A stretch of 64,000 nucleotides of DNA from Physcomitrium patens (taxonomy: Eukaryota > Streptophyta > Bryopsida > Funariales > Funariaceae): the NCBI RefSeq assembly GCF_000002425.4, contig NC_037271.1:8917272-8981271 (forward strand). Direction: 5' to 3'. Under the pieces are notes generated by a model that saw nothing but the letters and a program-made list of their open reading frames with translations, was not told where the DNA came from and did no database searches. The translations under genes and the position numbers were made by a program. Positions 23,843 through 34,329 of the stretch are shown here, piece after piece; within the stretch, counting starts at the first letter, position 1; every line of letters starts with the position of its first letter.

Positions 23843-24052
23843 TTCTTGTTAGAGAGTGGATTACCCCTCTTCTTGAAGGTGTGCTAGTGTTTTAGAGGTT
23901 GCGGATTACCCTCCTCTAAACTGATATCTCTTCTTTCTCAATATTGGAGCCTTATTCTTCTTGGAGAGAGTGGATTACCCCTCATCTTGGAGTCTTAAGG
24001 TGTTTTAGAGGTTGCGGAGTACTCTCCTCTGAACCAATATTGTTCTCTTGTC
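23843..24052 (+). repeat. Diverged tandem duplication in the F leader
   Basis: Two units of about 95 bases (from 23,843 and from 23,955) share the blocks AGAGTGGATTACCCCTC and GTTTTAGAGGTTGCGGA in the same order. They sit between primer site and gag, where packaging and dimerisation signals usually lie. Confidence 0.75.
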
Positions 24053-24103
24053 AAAACTCTTTTTTCTTCTTTCTGAAGGTTAGCCAAAGGTTAAGACGTT
24101 AAA

Positions 24104-25105
24104 ATGGCTGAAAGTTTGGAATCCAAACTAGACGCCATTATAAATGCTCTTGCCTCGTTGTCACATAGGACAACAGAGATCGAAGGAGTCATGGTAGGAC
24201 TCCATAACAATGGAGCATCTGGGATAGCGCCATCTAAAGCATATCAGCCTCAAACTTCTGCGCCAGAAGAAGCAGTTCTACCTCCATTTCAACAAGATCG
24301 AGTAGTCCTACAACGAAAGGAGCCTCGAGTTAGTCTTCCGGATAAGTTTGATGGAACTCGTTCCAAGTTTCGAGGTTTTGTCAACCAAATCAGGTTGATA
24401 ACAATTTTACAGCCCGAACGTTATCCGACGGAGGAAGCGCGTGTTGGGCTTGTTGGAACCTTGCTTACAGCACAAGCTCTGTCTTGGTTTACTCCCTTGT
24501 TCGAGAAGCGATCGCCAATCCTGAGCAACTTTGAAACGTTCTTGGAGGCGTTTGCAGAAGCATTTGGCGAGCATGATAAAGTTCGATGGGCTACAACAAA
24601 GATCCGATCGCTACGACAAGGAACACGCTCTGCATCAGTCTATGCCTCGGATTTCAGACAATTGGCAAGTGACATTAATTGGGGTGAAGAGGCGTTGGTG
24701 AGTCAGTTTTATTAGGGCTTGAAGGATGATGTGAAGGACTTGCTGTTATCTCTTCCTGATCCTCAAACGCTCAACGAAGCTATTAGCCAAGCTGTAAAGT
24801 GTGACAACCGCCTATTCCAGCGTCGCCAAGACCAACGTCCAAGACACCAAATGACTCGTTACGACGTGACTATGTCTGCAAATAGCTTAAACTCACATTC
24901 GGAGGCAACAGACATGCAAATCGACACGGCGCGTGTCCGATCTCTTACTCCAACAGAGAAGAAACAGCGTATGGAGGAAGGGTTATGTTTGTACTGTAGA
25001 GAAGAAGGTCACAAGGTTGGAAATTGCCCAAAGAAGCAAAATTGGCACCCTGTCAAGACTAGAAGTGCGATGATTCCGGAAAACGACGACGCCCAGTCAC
25101 AGTAA
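24104..25105 (+). pseudogene. Element F gag with one nonsense codon
   Basis: Gag assembles the particle and binds RNA. The frame starts at ATG 24,104 (MAESLESKLDAIINAL). It contains the retrotransposon gag core (SLPDKFDGTRSKFRGFVNQI, then LEAFAEAFGE), and is stopped by TAG at 24,713-24,715 inside a normally continuous FYxGLKDDVKD stretch. It resumes in the same frame to 25,105. The zinc knuckle CLYCREEGHKVGNC near the end is intact. Whether this copy is dead depends only on that TAG here. The pol frame is offset by -1 relative to gag and overlaps its end. Confidence 0.92.
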
Positions 25106-25110
25106 GAACC

Positions 25111-28100
25111 GTGCAGCTGGACAATCTAATATCACGACAACAATCAGGTTCCTCCTTCTCTGTCCAACCTGCCCGTTGTTTTACAATTCCTTTGTTTTTA
25201 GGCCCTCAAAAACAAAAAACTTTAGCTTTATTGGATTCGGGGGCATCTACTTGTTTTTTAGATGAAGAGTTTGCTAAACGCAACAAGATCCGTTTAATAC
25301 AGAAGTCCAAACCTGTTCACGTAGAGGTGATAGATGGACGACCCTTATTGTCAGGCAACGTTACCCACGAATCAGAACCTATAGAAGTGGTGTTTAAGGA
25401 CCATAGTAGTCACGTTATTTTTAATATTATTAGAAGCCCATCAAGCCCTGTTATCCTTGGTCTTTCTTGGTTAGAAGATCATAATCCGTCCATTGATTGG
25501 AGGCTACGAAGGATAACATTTCCTGAAAAAAATAATAATAAACCTGTTGGTAGAACCTATATGAAGAAATCCATGTTTATTGGAGCGAGAGCGTTCCTAA
25601 GATCTTCCAAGGAAGGCGCACCATTTGTCATTTATGCAGCTCCAACTAGCGGCGAGAATATCTCAACATCGAATATACCAGAGCAATATAGGGATTTTGA
25701 AGACGTGTTTCAGAAGAAGAACGCCGATATACTGCCGGAACATCGACCATATGATTGCGCCATAGACTTAGAGGAAGGAGCGCAACCACCTTTTGGTCCA
25801 ATATACAACCTATCGCAGACGGAGTTGGCAGAATTGCGGAAGTACATCGATGAGAATCTAGCCAAGAATTTTATTCGACATTCAAAGTCGCCAGCTGGAG
25901 CACCAATCCTATTCGTGAAGAAAAAGGATGGCTCACTGCAGATGTGCGTGGACTACCGAGGACTCAATAAGGTGACCAAGAAAAATCGCTATCCCTTACC
26001 TTTGATCTCCGGCCTCTTAGATCAACTTGGACGTGCAAGGATTTTTACAAAGATTGATTTAAGAGGAGCCTACAACCTTGTGCGAATCAAAGAAGGAGAT
26101 GAATGGAAGACAGCCTTTCGTACAAGGTATGGCCATTTTGAGTACAATGTCATGCCTTTTGGTCTTACCAATGCTCCAGCGGTCTTTCAGCATATGATGA
26201 ACGACATCTTTCGGGAGTACCTCGATGACTTTGTTGTCATCTATCTGGATGATATTTTGATATTTTCCAAGAACAAAGAAGAACATGAGAAGCACGTTTG
26301 TTTGGTTCTTGAAAAACTACGCGAACGAGGACTCTACGCCAAGTAGGAGAAGTGTCAATTTCACCAGAATGAGATGGAATTTTTGGGCTTCATTGCGACT
26401 ACAGAGGGCTTGAAGATGGATCCAAAAAAGGTAGAAGCAATTATAACTTGGGAAGTTCCGAAGACGGTTAGAGATGTTCAGTGTTTTCTTGGATTTGCTA
26501 ACTTCTATCGGATCTTCATCAAGAATTATTCTCAAGTTGCTGCACCACTTACGCGTCTAACAAGCAAAGATAAGCTCGAATGGGGATCACAAGCAGCAAA
26601 AGCATTTCAAGATCTCAAGACGGCATTCACTACGGCTCCAATTTTGGTACACCCTGACTTTGCAAAGGCTTTCTATTTAGAGACCGATGCTTCAGATTTT
26701 GCTTTGGGAGCTGTGCTTTCACAGATGGGCATAGACAAGAAGCTTCACCCAGTTGCGTTCTATTCACGGAAGTTCTCTGCTGCTGAGATCAACTACGAGA
26801 TCCACGACAAAGAGTTGCTTGCTATAGTGGATGCCTTCCAAGAGTGGCGTCACTTCCTCGAAGGAGCTGCACATCCAGTGACTGTTTATACGGACCACAA
26901 GAATTTGGAGTACTTCATGACAGCTCGAATTTTGAATCGTCGTCAAGCTCGGTGGAATATGTCTCTATCACGATTTGACTTTATTATCACCTACCGCCCT
27001 AGAAAACAGCAAGGACTATCTGACGCATTATTGAGGAGATCGTATCTTGCGCCAAAGGCTGAAGAAGCAGCGTTTGATCAACAATGTACAACATTGTTGA
27101 AACCAGAAAAATTCAGGATTTTTGCTACTGTTGCAACTATCGATGACGGCTTCCTCAGCGAGGTACGTACTGCGACCATTGAGGATTCTATAGCTCTTGA
27201 CATCAAACAACGTGTCGATAATGACAAGTTTAAGGTGGAGGGAGATCTTCTGTATTTTGAGGAGCGGTTGTATATCCCGAAAGGACCAACTCGACTCCGA
27301 GTACTTCAATCTCGCCACGACTTTCCAACTGCGGGACATTTTGGATTCAACAAGACTTTGGAGCTCATTTCACGAGATTTTTGGTGGCCCCAAATGTGGA
27401 AGGATGTGAAGGAATTTGTCCTTTCTTGTGATATTTGTTCAAGATTCAAGATCCCTCGACATCGTCCGTATGGACTTCTCCAACCATTGCCTATTCCGCA
27501 CCGATCATGGTCTTCAGTTTCTATGGACTTCATTACGGACCTACCGCCATCGAATTCATTTGACAGCATCTTTGTTGTGGTGGATCGATTTACAAAGATG
27601 GCGCATTTCGTGCCTTGCAAGAAAACATCGTCAAGTGAAGACACCGCAAGACTCTTTCTTGATAACATATATCGTTATCATGGCCTACCAGATGATATCG
27701 TGTCGGATCGAGGTACTCAGTTTGTATCCAAGTTTTGGAGGTCCCTCTTTGAGATATTGAAGGTGGATATTAAGCTCTCTTCGGCTTTTCATCCTCAAAC
27801 TGACGGTCAAACGGAGCGGGTGAATCAAGTTTTGGAGCAATATTTACGATGCAGCATCAACTATCAACAAGATGATTGGACTGCATATCTACCGCTTGCT
27901 GAGTTCGCATACAACAACACTCTTCATGCATCAATTCAACAAACACCATTCTTCTCCAACTACGGATACCACCCCAAGCTCGATTTATTGAGTTCTTCAG
28001 CAAATAACAACCCAGCAGCTGAAGGATTTGTGAAGCAACTATCGGAGCTTCAAGCGACGTTGAAGCTTCAATTGCAATCTGCCCAAGAGAGTTACAAGGC

Positions 28101-28581
28101 ATCTGCAGATAAATATCGAAATGAGGCGCCTACTTTTAAAGTTGGAAGTAAAGTATGGCTTCTTCGACGGAATATCAAGACCAAGCGGTTATGTGACAAA
28201 TTGGACTATCGGAGATTAGGGCCATTTGTTATCGAGAAGCAGATCAATCCGGTGGCATATCGTCTGGAGTTACCAGCTACTATGAAGGTACATCCAGTCT
28301 TTCATGTGTCTTTGTTGGAACCTTATCGAGAGTCAGCTTTTCCTCAAAGAGTACAAAGTCCGCCACCAAGTATCGAAATTGAAAACCATGAGGAATACGA
28401 GGTGGAAAAGGTACTAGATTCACGGCGTAATAGGAGAAAATTGGAGTATTTAGTGCATAGGAGTGGATACGACATCAATGAACGAACGTGGGAGCGTGCC
28501 AAAAATCTTGCCAATGCACCAAAAAAGGTACAAGAATTTCATCAACGATATCCTCATAAACCTAAGCCAATTCAACGATAG
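25111..28581 (+). pseudogene. Element F pol: protease, RT, RNase H, integrase, chromodomain
   Basis: In order: protease with LLDSGAS (about residue 42), reverse transcriptase with [10 protein letters not shown] and YLDD, RNase H with LETDASDFALGAVLSQ, integrase with its HHCC zinc region (AGHFGFNKTLEL, then CDICSRF), and a complete catalytic triad (SMDFITDLPP, VSDRGTQF, TDGQTERVNQ). Next comes the GPY/F module (RRLGPFVIEK, HPVFHVSLLEPY). It ends in a chromodomain (YEVEKVLDSRRN, LVHRSGYDINERTWE), which in this family is thought to guide integration by reading histone marks. One TAG at 26,344-26,346 interrupts the RT thumb. Otherwise the frame is open over 3.4 kb, so the copy is recent. The frame stays open upstream of 25,111 into gag, so the listed start is not a real initiation site. 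Confidence 0.95.
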
Positions 28582-28701
28582 CTTCTTGCTGAAGCCTGCT
28601 CATCAAGTAGCATAAAAAGGGGGGAGGGCACCTCCAAAACCCATAGTTCGATAGTGTAGAACTTTGTTAGCAACTATAGTTTGCTCTCATCATTTTAGCC
28701 T

Positions 28702-29055
28702 TTGGACATGGATAGTCAAGATACTACACTTGTTATGTCATCTCAAGCGACTAGCTCACGAAGACGATCGCGAGATGAAGAACCGCCTGCACCACGACCA
28801 CGTCGGAGGATACCGAGCAACAGATCGCTAGTAATTGTATTTGAGGTCGAGCCTGCCTACGACGGTCAGCGAGAAGGTGTCTTTGGAGGACAGTTTCACA
28901 ATGAAGACATAGAAGTCCACGCTTGGTCAGAGGTTGAAGGTGTTGGTCACTACCGTTGGCTCCAAGGGCCGATGAATCATTTGCCTCGCGAACAACAATT
29001 GGAATTCATAGCGGATGTGATGCGACAGAATTTCATTTTCTTGCGTTGGTATTGA
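28702..29055 (+). CDS. Extra frame of unknown function between F chromodomain and 3' LTR
   Basis: This intact frame of 117 codons in the element's sense direction starts 120 bases after the pol stop and ends 36 bases before the polypurine tract. The N-terminal third is basic and disordered (SSRRRSRDEEPPAPRPRRR), resembling a nuclear localisation signal. The rest looks globular, with many acidic and aromatic residues (HAWSEVEGVGHYRWLQGP). I recognise no family. Chromoviruses normally have nothing coding here. It could be an accessory protein, a captured host fragment, or chance. It is as undamaged as the best part of pol. Confidence 0.55.
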   Translation: MDMDSQDTTLVMSSQATSSRRRSRDEEPPAPRPRRRIPSNRSLVIVFEVEPAYDGQREGVFGGQFHNEDIEVHAWSEVEGVGHYRWLQGPMNHLPREQQLEFIADVMRQNFIFLRWY

Positions 29056-29091
29056 TTGATAACAACATTGCTTCTCGGAGACCTCGAAGTT

Positions 29092-29105
29092 AGAAGAGGA
29101 GGTGA
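29092..29105 (+). other. Polypurine tract of element F
   Basis: A purine-rich run ending AGAAGAGGAGGTGA lies directly before the 3' LTR, where plus-strand DNA synthesis would be primed. Confidence 0.7.
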
Positions 29106-29505
29106 TGTCATAGACATACATTGGAAGATTCTTCGAATATTCTTCTAGAATATTCTCTAAAGATTCCTTTAGAAGGTTCTAGAAGATTCTTAGAATATTC
29201 CCTAAAGATTCTCTTAGAAGGTTCTAGAATATTCTGATAGATTCTAAGAAGTTGCTCGAGAAGTTTCCTAATTAGTAGAAGTTGTTGGAGAAGCGTCCTA
29301 GTTAGCGGAAGTAGCTCGAGAAGCTTCCTATTCAATAGTATATATAGGAGTCGAGGCTGAAGGGTTCTTCAGTCTCGACAACACATCTCTTGGAGTTCTA
29401 GCTCACTTTCTAGTGTTGTTCTTGTACTCATCTGTTTAATCTAGTTCTGCCACTTCTTCTTGAACTTCTTGTTAGATTTCAAGTCTGTATTTTGTGTCCG
29501 TGACA
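29106..29505 (+). repeat. 3' LTR of element F
   Basis: The 400-bp LTR runs from TGTCATAGAC to GTCCGTGACA and is followed by the target duplication GGTGG. A TATA-like box TATATATA lies at 29,339-29,346. By eye it differs from the 5' LTR at four bases and four indels outside the gap. Confidence 0.95.
29143..29234 (+). promoter_or_regulatory. Array of perfect heat-shock elements in the F LTR
   Basis: Three perfect arrays of alternating GAA and TTC units with two-base spacing lie within 92 bases: three units at 29,143-29,155, four at 29,172-29,189 (GAAGGTTCTAGAAGATTC) and four at 29,217-29,234 (GAAGGTTCTAGAATATTC). Two-unit arrays flank them (29,124-29,131, 29,135-29,142 and 29,193-29,200). Heat-shock factor trimers bind three or more such units. 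The arrays end about 105 bases before a TATA-like box, a normal enhancer distance. I infer heat-inducible transcription of F. Confidence 0.8.
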
Positions 29506-29745
29506 GGTGGGCCTTACTTAGATAACTGCCCTAAGCCTTTTCTAGAAGGTTTCATGATAGATCCCACCTAGATAACCGCCTTAAACTCTTTCTAAAATGT
29601 TCCATGATGGTTCCTATCTAGTCCACTAAGCTAACCTCAATTTTAGAAACTTCCATAACTTCTCAAATATGGTTCTAACTATCTATCCTTATGTATCATT
29701 AATACAAATATCTTATCTATATCTTATTATAGTTAATCTCCCTCC
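29506..29745 (-). repeat. Element E 3' LTR, remainder after F
   Basis: This resumes the E LTR after the duplicated GGTGG and ends near 29,745. There the complement of a polypurine tract (CTCCCTCCACTA) follows, marking the boundary with the E interior. The outer LTR end lacks a canonical TG, so the limit is uncertain by a few bases. Confidence 0.8.
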
Positions 29746-30209
29746 ACTAATGTAAAACATCCTTGTTTTGCTCCTGATGGTATCTCCAAATTGTTTCTTG
29801 GCAATAGATGAGGTTTTGTATAGGTTTTTATACTACATCGTAGATGAGATAACCTTTCCAAAGAACTTTGTATTGAAGTTGTAGACATTGATTGCTATGA
29901 CAAAGGTAGCAATGTTCCAAAATATTGTCTGCTTCATATTCTTATTGGTCATCAACTATAACTAGTGGTGGTAGTAGTAGTTGGTGTCATTTCCAAAAAG
30001 CGCTTAAGCTTAGTATAAAATTCCTTCAGTTGTAAAATATGAAAGACTAAATGAATCCGAATATGTGGTAGAAGCTCAAGGCAATATGCAACATCAAAAA
30101 TCAATGTAGAAATGTAGAAAGGTCCAAGCCACGAAAGTATTAATTTACAGATTTAAGTTGTTGTAGCAAGTGGTAAGTTGGTATTAGAAAGTAATACTTG
30201 ATCACCCTC

Positions 30210-31010
30210 TCAGAAGGTCTTGTATTGCCAATGGTTATCCACATATTGCTTTTGTCGATTCAGTGTAGTAAGGAGGCAATGCCATGCTCTTTGTAATGCC
30301 ATTGTAAGCCATTTTATAAATTCCTCTATTGTTAAGTTGTTGGTGTTGATAGGACAATAGAGAATTATTGGCATAATCAGATACTGATTGTTATTAAAGA
30401 AAAATGGTAAATGACTGATACTTACTTGAATACTATCATTATAAGCAAACTCCAAGGATATCAAGTATTTATTCCAATTATTAAGATAAACCACCATAAA
30501 TGCGTGTAGTATATCTGTCAAGGTCTGATTTACATACTTTGTTTGTCTATTTGTTTGGAGATAGAAGTCAATAGATATGGCAAGTTGTATGTCTAGTAGC
30601 TTGAATAAGGTTTGCCAAAAACTTTTTGTGAAGCATGGATCTCGATCTAAAACAATGACACAAGGTAATCCATAGTGACAAAAGATAGTATCAAAGAAGA
30701 CTTGTGCAAGCATTGGACCATCAATATTCAAGTGCACCACAGTCAAGTGAAGTTGCTTCAAGAGTTCATTCACAAAGATGATAATTGTGATATGATTATG
30801 ACATGTCTGCGGCAAACACATAATGAGATCTATAGTCTCTTACTTCCAATGTGTCGTATGTAGCAAAATTGACTAGAATAGTCCAAGAGACTTTATGTTG
30901 TATGCTTTATTATGTTGACATGACTCACAGAAGCATATAAAGGCTCAAATATTATAATCCAAACCTATTCAAAATCATATCTTTAACATCCATTCTAGAG
31001 TCTTTTCTTA
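30210..31010 (-). pseudogene. Element E integrase remnant
   Basis: On the minus strand, 30,821-30,210 is an integrase core and tail: HYGLPCVIVLDRDPCFTKSFW holds the second aspartate. The expected glutamate motif TDGQTERVN reads TNRQTKYVN, so the catalytic glutamate has become lysine, as a G-to-A change would give. The zinc-binding part up to about 31,010 is readable but broken. The right-arm copy (46,411-47,022) is identical in all 203 codons, including the inactivating change, so the loss predates the duplication. Confidence 0.9.
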
Positions 31011-31239
31011 TCTTAGATGTCTAGATATTGGGATGTCATATCCTTCTTGAAGTATGTACATCCAAAATATAGTATTATCAAGTACATAACTTTGCTTCTT
31101 GAAATAGAGCAAGCCATCACTAAGACTATAATCTTGATAATGTATATTGCCTACCTTCAATTGATTGCTAACTATCTTGAAATAAGCATTTCAATGCATG
31201 GCTTCCTTTCATTCTATCTCTTTGATTAGATTTGAAATG

Positions 31240-32660
31240 ATATTACTAATGGTAGCGATTTTTGCTTTATCTTCTAATTTGTCCTTTAAGTTTGGTCTTT
31301 GCAATAAGTTGTCTAGGACAGTATGTTGTCACCCTTGCTTGTACTTAAGCTGGATATTGAAAAGTTCAACTGTTCTTCCCAAAGATGATGTCAAATTTTC
31401 ATATTTTCTTCATGTAAATTGTGTAGCAAGGATCGATGGTCAATCCGAACAACCACTAGCTTTTCTAATAAATAGTGCCACTATACCTTTGTGGCATATA
31501 TAATCGCTCATTGCTTCCAATCATGTGCAAAGTAATTGCGTTCTATCCTTCTAAACTTGTGTGATTCATATGCTATAAATTGAAGGTCCCTACTAAAGTC
31601 TTGTTGAAGGACCGCTCCAATAATAAAGTTGAAAGCATCAATGTTAAGCATATAAGGAAAGTTAGAATCATATAGTTGCAATATTAGAGTAGTATTGAGT
31701 GACTCCTTCAATCTATCAAAGGTGCTTTGCTGCTCCAATTTCCATTCAAATGGGACACTCTTCTCTAATAGGTTTGTCAATGAGGCAGCAATATATGCAA
31801 ATCGATGAACAAAACGGTGATAATATCTAGCAAGACCTAAAAATGACTGAACTTCAGAAGTATCTTTGGGGGTTAGCCAATCTTCCATTGCTTTTATCTT
31901 ATCTTGCTCCATACGCATGCCTTTGAAGGACACAACATGTTCCAAAAAGAAGACTTTCGACTTCCAAAGTTCACATTTTAATTGCTTGTAATAGAAGTGA
32001 CTATCTTTTAGCCAACTCAGTACTTTTCTTAGGTGTTTCTCATACTCTTCAAAGGTTTTACTATATATAGGGATATCATCAATGAAGACAATTACATACT
32101 TGTTCAAAAAGTCTTGAAACAATTTGTTGATGTGATCCATGAAAGAGTTTGGAGCATTGGTAAGGCCAAAAGGTAAAATCAGCCATTCAAAATGTCCATA
32201 GCACATGCAAAATTTCGTCTTTTTTACATCCTCTCTTGAAATAGGTATCTGCCAATAGTCACTCTAAAGTTTCAATTTACTAAAGATGGTTGCACCTTGA
32301 AGTTGGTCAAGAAGATCATCCACACATAAAAGTAGATATGTATTCTTAATAGTCTGCTTATTGAGGCCTTGATAGTCGATGCAAAAACAAAGTCCACCAT
32401 CCTTTTTGAGTATAAAGAATACAAGTGCTCCCTATGGTGATGCATTTTTTCAAATCATGCCATTCTCTAAGAGTTTATTGAATGTCTTTCATAACTCTTC
32501 AAGTTCTTTTAGTGATATGCAATAAATTGGTCGACTTATTGATTTGGCTCCATGAAATAGTTCTATTTGAAAGAGGGCACATTGATTAAGAGGCATGCCA
32601 CTAGATAGGTTGATTAGAAAGACATCTTGATATTTCTGTACGAGTTGATCTACTAATTCT
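31240..32660 (-). pseudogene. Element E reverse transcriptase and RNase H remnant
   Basis: The open part, 32,206-31,508 on the minus strand, has the reverse transcriptase core ([32 protein letters not shown]), with FIDD as the active-site motif, and then runs into RNase H (LNIDAFNFIIGAVLQQD). Towards 32,660 the fingers region ([20 protein letters not shown]) is readable between stops. From 31,507 to 31,240 the RNase H end is broken. Its right-arm twin is 44,570-45,990. Confidence 0.88.
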
Positions 32661-34020
32661 ACTCCTTTGGCTATCTTTCATATCATTGATGCAAGATTTG
32701 GAACCACCATATATATCGGTTGCTTATGCTATATTTGCTTCTTCATAAAGGTCGTTCCTACAAATAAGTCTTTAATTGCAAATTATCTTTCTTCTTCACT
32801 TAATGCAAAGGTGCAAAGAGTCACTTTGCATCCACTATCTTTAAAAGAGATTATACTTTCTATTCAATCAACTTGTTTATTTCTTATCTCTAGCCATGGC
32901 ATACCAAAGATAACATCATGCCTTAGCTTTGTTACCTTGAACCTCTCTCTTAAGACATAGGTGTCAGTCAACCTCAAGGTTTTTTTTTTCACATATCTCA
33001 CTCAATATATTTTCTCAGTCATCTGCAAGGTATATGCTTCTTCTCTTGATTGCCTTAGTTTTAATTTTAAATCAGTCAATAATTCCAGTTGAGATACAAT
33101 TTTTCATAGAGTGACAATTTACAAGCACTTGACATGGTTGTCTTCTTAGTAGTCCTATTAGATGTACCAATTAATTCTTTTTATAGTTATTTGAGGCTTT
33201 TCCATTTGTCTATGAAAAATAGTAGCTATTTCCAATATTGGCCCTCGACGCCTTCATTAGAGAGCCTTGTATTCTTACTCTGTCTCATTATTGACTTGAT
33301 GAACTTTGAGACTATAAACCTACCTTGTTTTGTTGGTGCTTGAATTTTGACATTGTGGACAACTTCCAATCTAATGGCTTGGCTCCCGACAATAAAAATA
33401 CAATCTCTTTTGCATCAATATTTTTCATCTTTGTGGTATCAATGATCCTTGTAGGACATCAATCTCCATTGGCATTGATTTTTGTACCATAGTATTAGAT
33501 AACATTATAAGATTTTGTGCTATAGGTCATATTCCACAATTTTTGAAATCTATACCATCAATCCTCTTTGTAATCTAAATTATCTCTTCAAACATTTGTA
33601 GATCCTTTAGTTCCACCTCTCGTTGGATCTTAGATTTTAAACCTCATAGGAATCTTTGCCTCCAAAATATTACTAATTTGAAAATATAAAAACTTGAATC
33701 AGGAGATATAAGCTTGCATCAACTTAGATTGTGTAAGATTTGTCAACTGATCATATGCTATCTTCTCTGCATTGATGGGCTGAAATTGATTCCTAAACTT
33801 GGTCTCAAACTCCTCCCAATCACAAAATCCACCTTGAACTCTATAGTTTTGAACTCGATGTTGCCACCAAATGACTACCGCATCTCTCAAATAGTTGGCT
33901 GCATATATAATTCTTTTAATGATATTTGTCCAAATAGTTGGAAGTATTGTCGCATGTTGAAGAGCCATTGACATACATCTTTTTGTTTTGAAGTTCTAGA
34001 GTATGTACTAGGCTTACTCA
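32661..34020 (-). pseudogene. Element E gag and protease remnant
   Basis: On the minus strand, gag is clearest at 33,974-33,699 (YLRDAVVIWWQHRVQ, then WEEFETKFRNQF), the common retrotransposon gag fold. Between 33,600 and 32,661 stops interrupt the knuckle and protease regions. The post-protease motif VIFGMPWLE near 32,910 is a useful landmark. No intact frame spans it. Confidence 0.8.
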
Positions 34021-34316
34021 ATTTTAGCCTAGCACATGTCAACTTTTTTGTCCTTGAGGCTTCTATTTGCTCTTATAAAGTAGCTATTTGGTCTAATAAG
34101 TGATGTATTTGAGCCTCCATTTGGGATTGCTCTGCCATAGCTCCCATGTTGTAATTTCTCCACTGGACCCTACTATTATAATGCCTTCTCATCTTTTGTT
34201 TGACTTTTTAAGAGTAGTTTGTGGTAGCCTCAACATAGTACCTAATGTGACTACAACAACTGATCTTAGACTAGATGGTGGCTATCGACACACTACCAAA
34301 GAACAATCTAGCATTT

Positions 34317-34328
34317 GCTCTGATACCA
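34317..34328 (-). other. Primer binding site of element E (initiator-Met type)
   Basis: The minus strand reads TGGTATCAGAGC, one base inside the 5' LTR. This is the standard complement of the initiator tRNA-Met 3' end. It is repeated at 42,904-42,915 in the right arm. Confidence 0.9.
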
Positions 34329-34329
34329 A

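Larger units (their letters stand above)
23303..29505 (+). mobile_element. Element F, Ty3/gypsy chromovirus with heat-shock-element LTRs
   Basis: F is 6,203 bp as assembled. It has a TG-CA bounded LTR at each end and the 5-bp target duplication GGTGG at 23,298-23,302 and 29,506-29,510. The right arm has the empty site with a single GGTGG, which fixes both ends exactly. Contents are an initiator-Met type primer site, a leader with a diverged direct repeat, gag, pol ending in a chromodomain, an extra 117-codon frame, a polypurine tract and the 3' LTR. Lesions are few: one stop in gag, one in pol, and a frame change between them. Confidence 0.96.

Noticed and set aside
23282..29505. Heat-shock-like motifs as simple microsatellite
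   Set aside because: The spacing of GAA and TTC is exactly two bases within each array and the arrays sit upstream of a TATA box. The repetition is not a plain tandem repeat, so I kept the regulatory reading.
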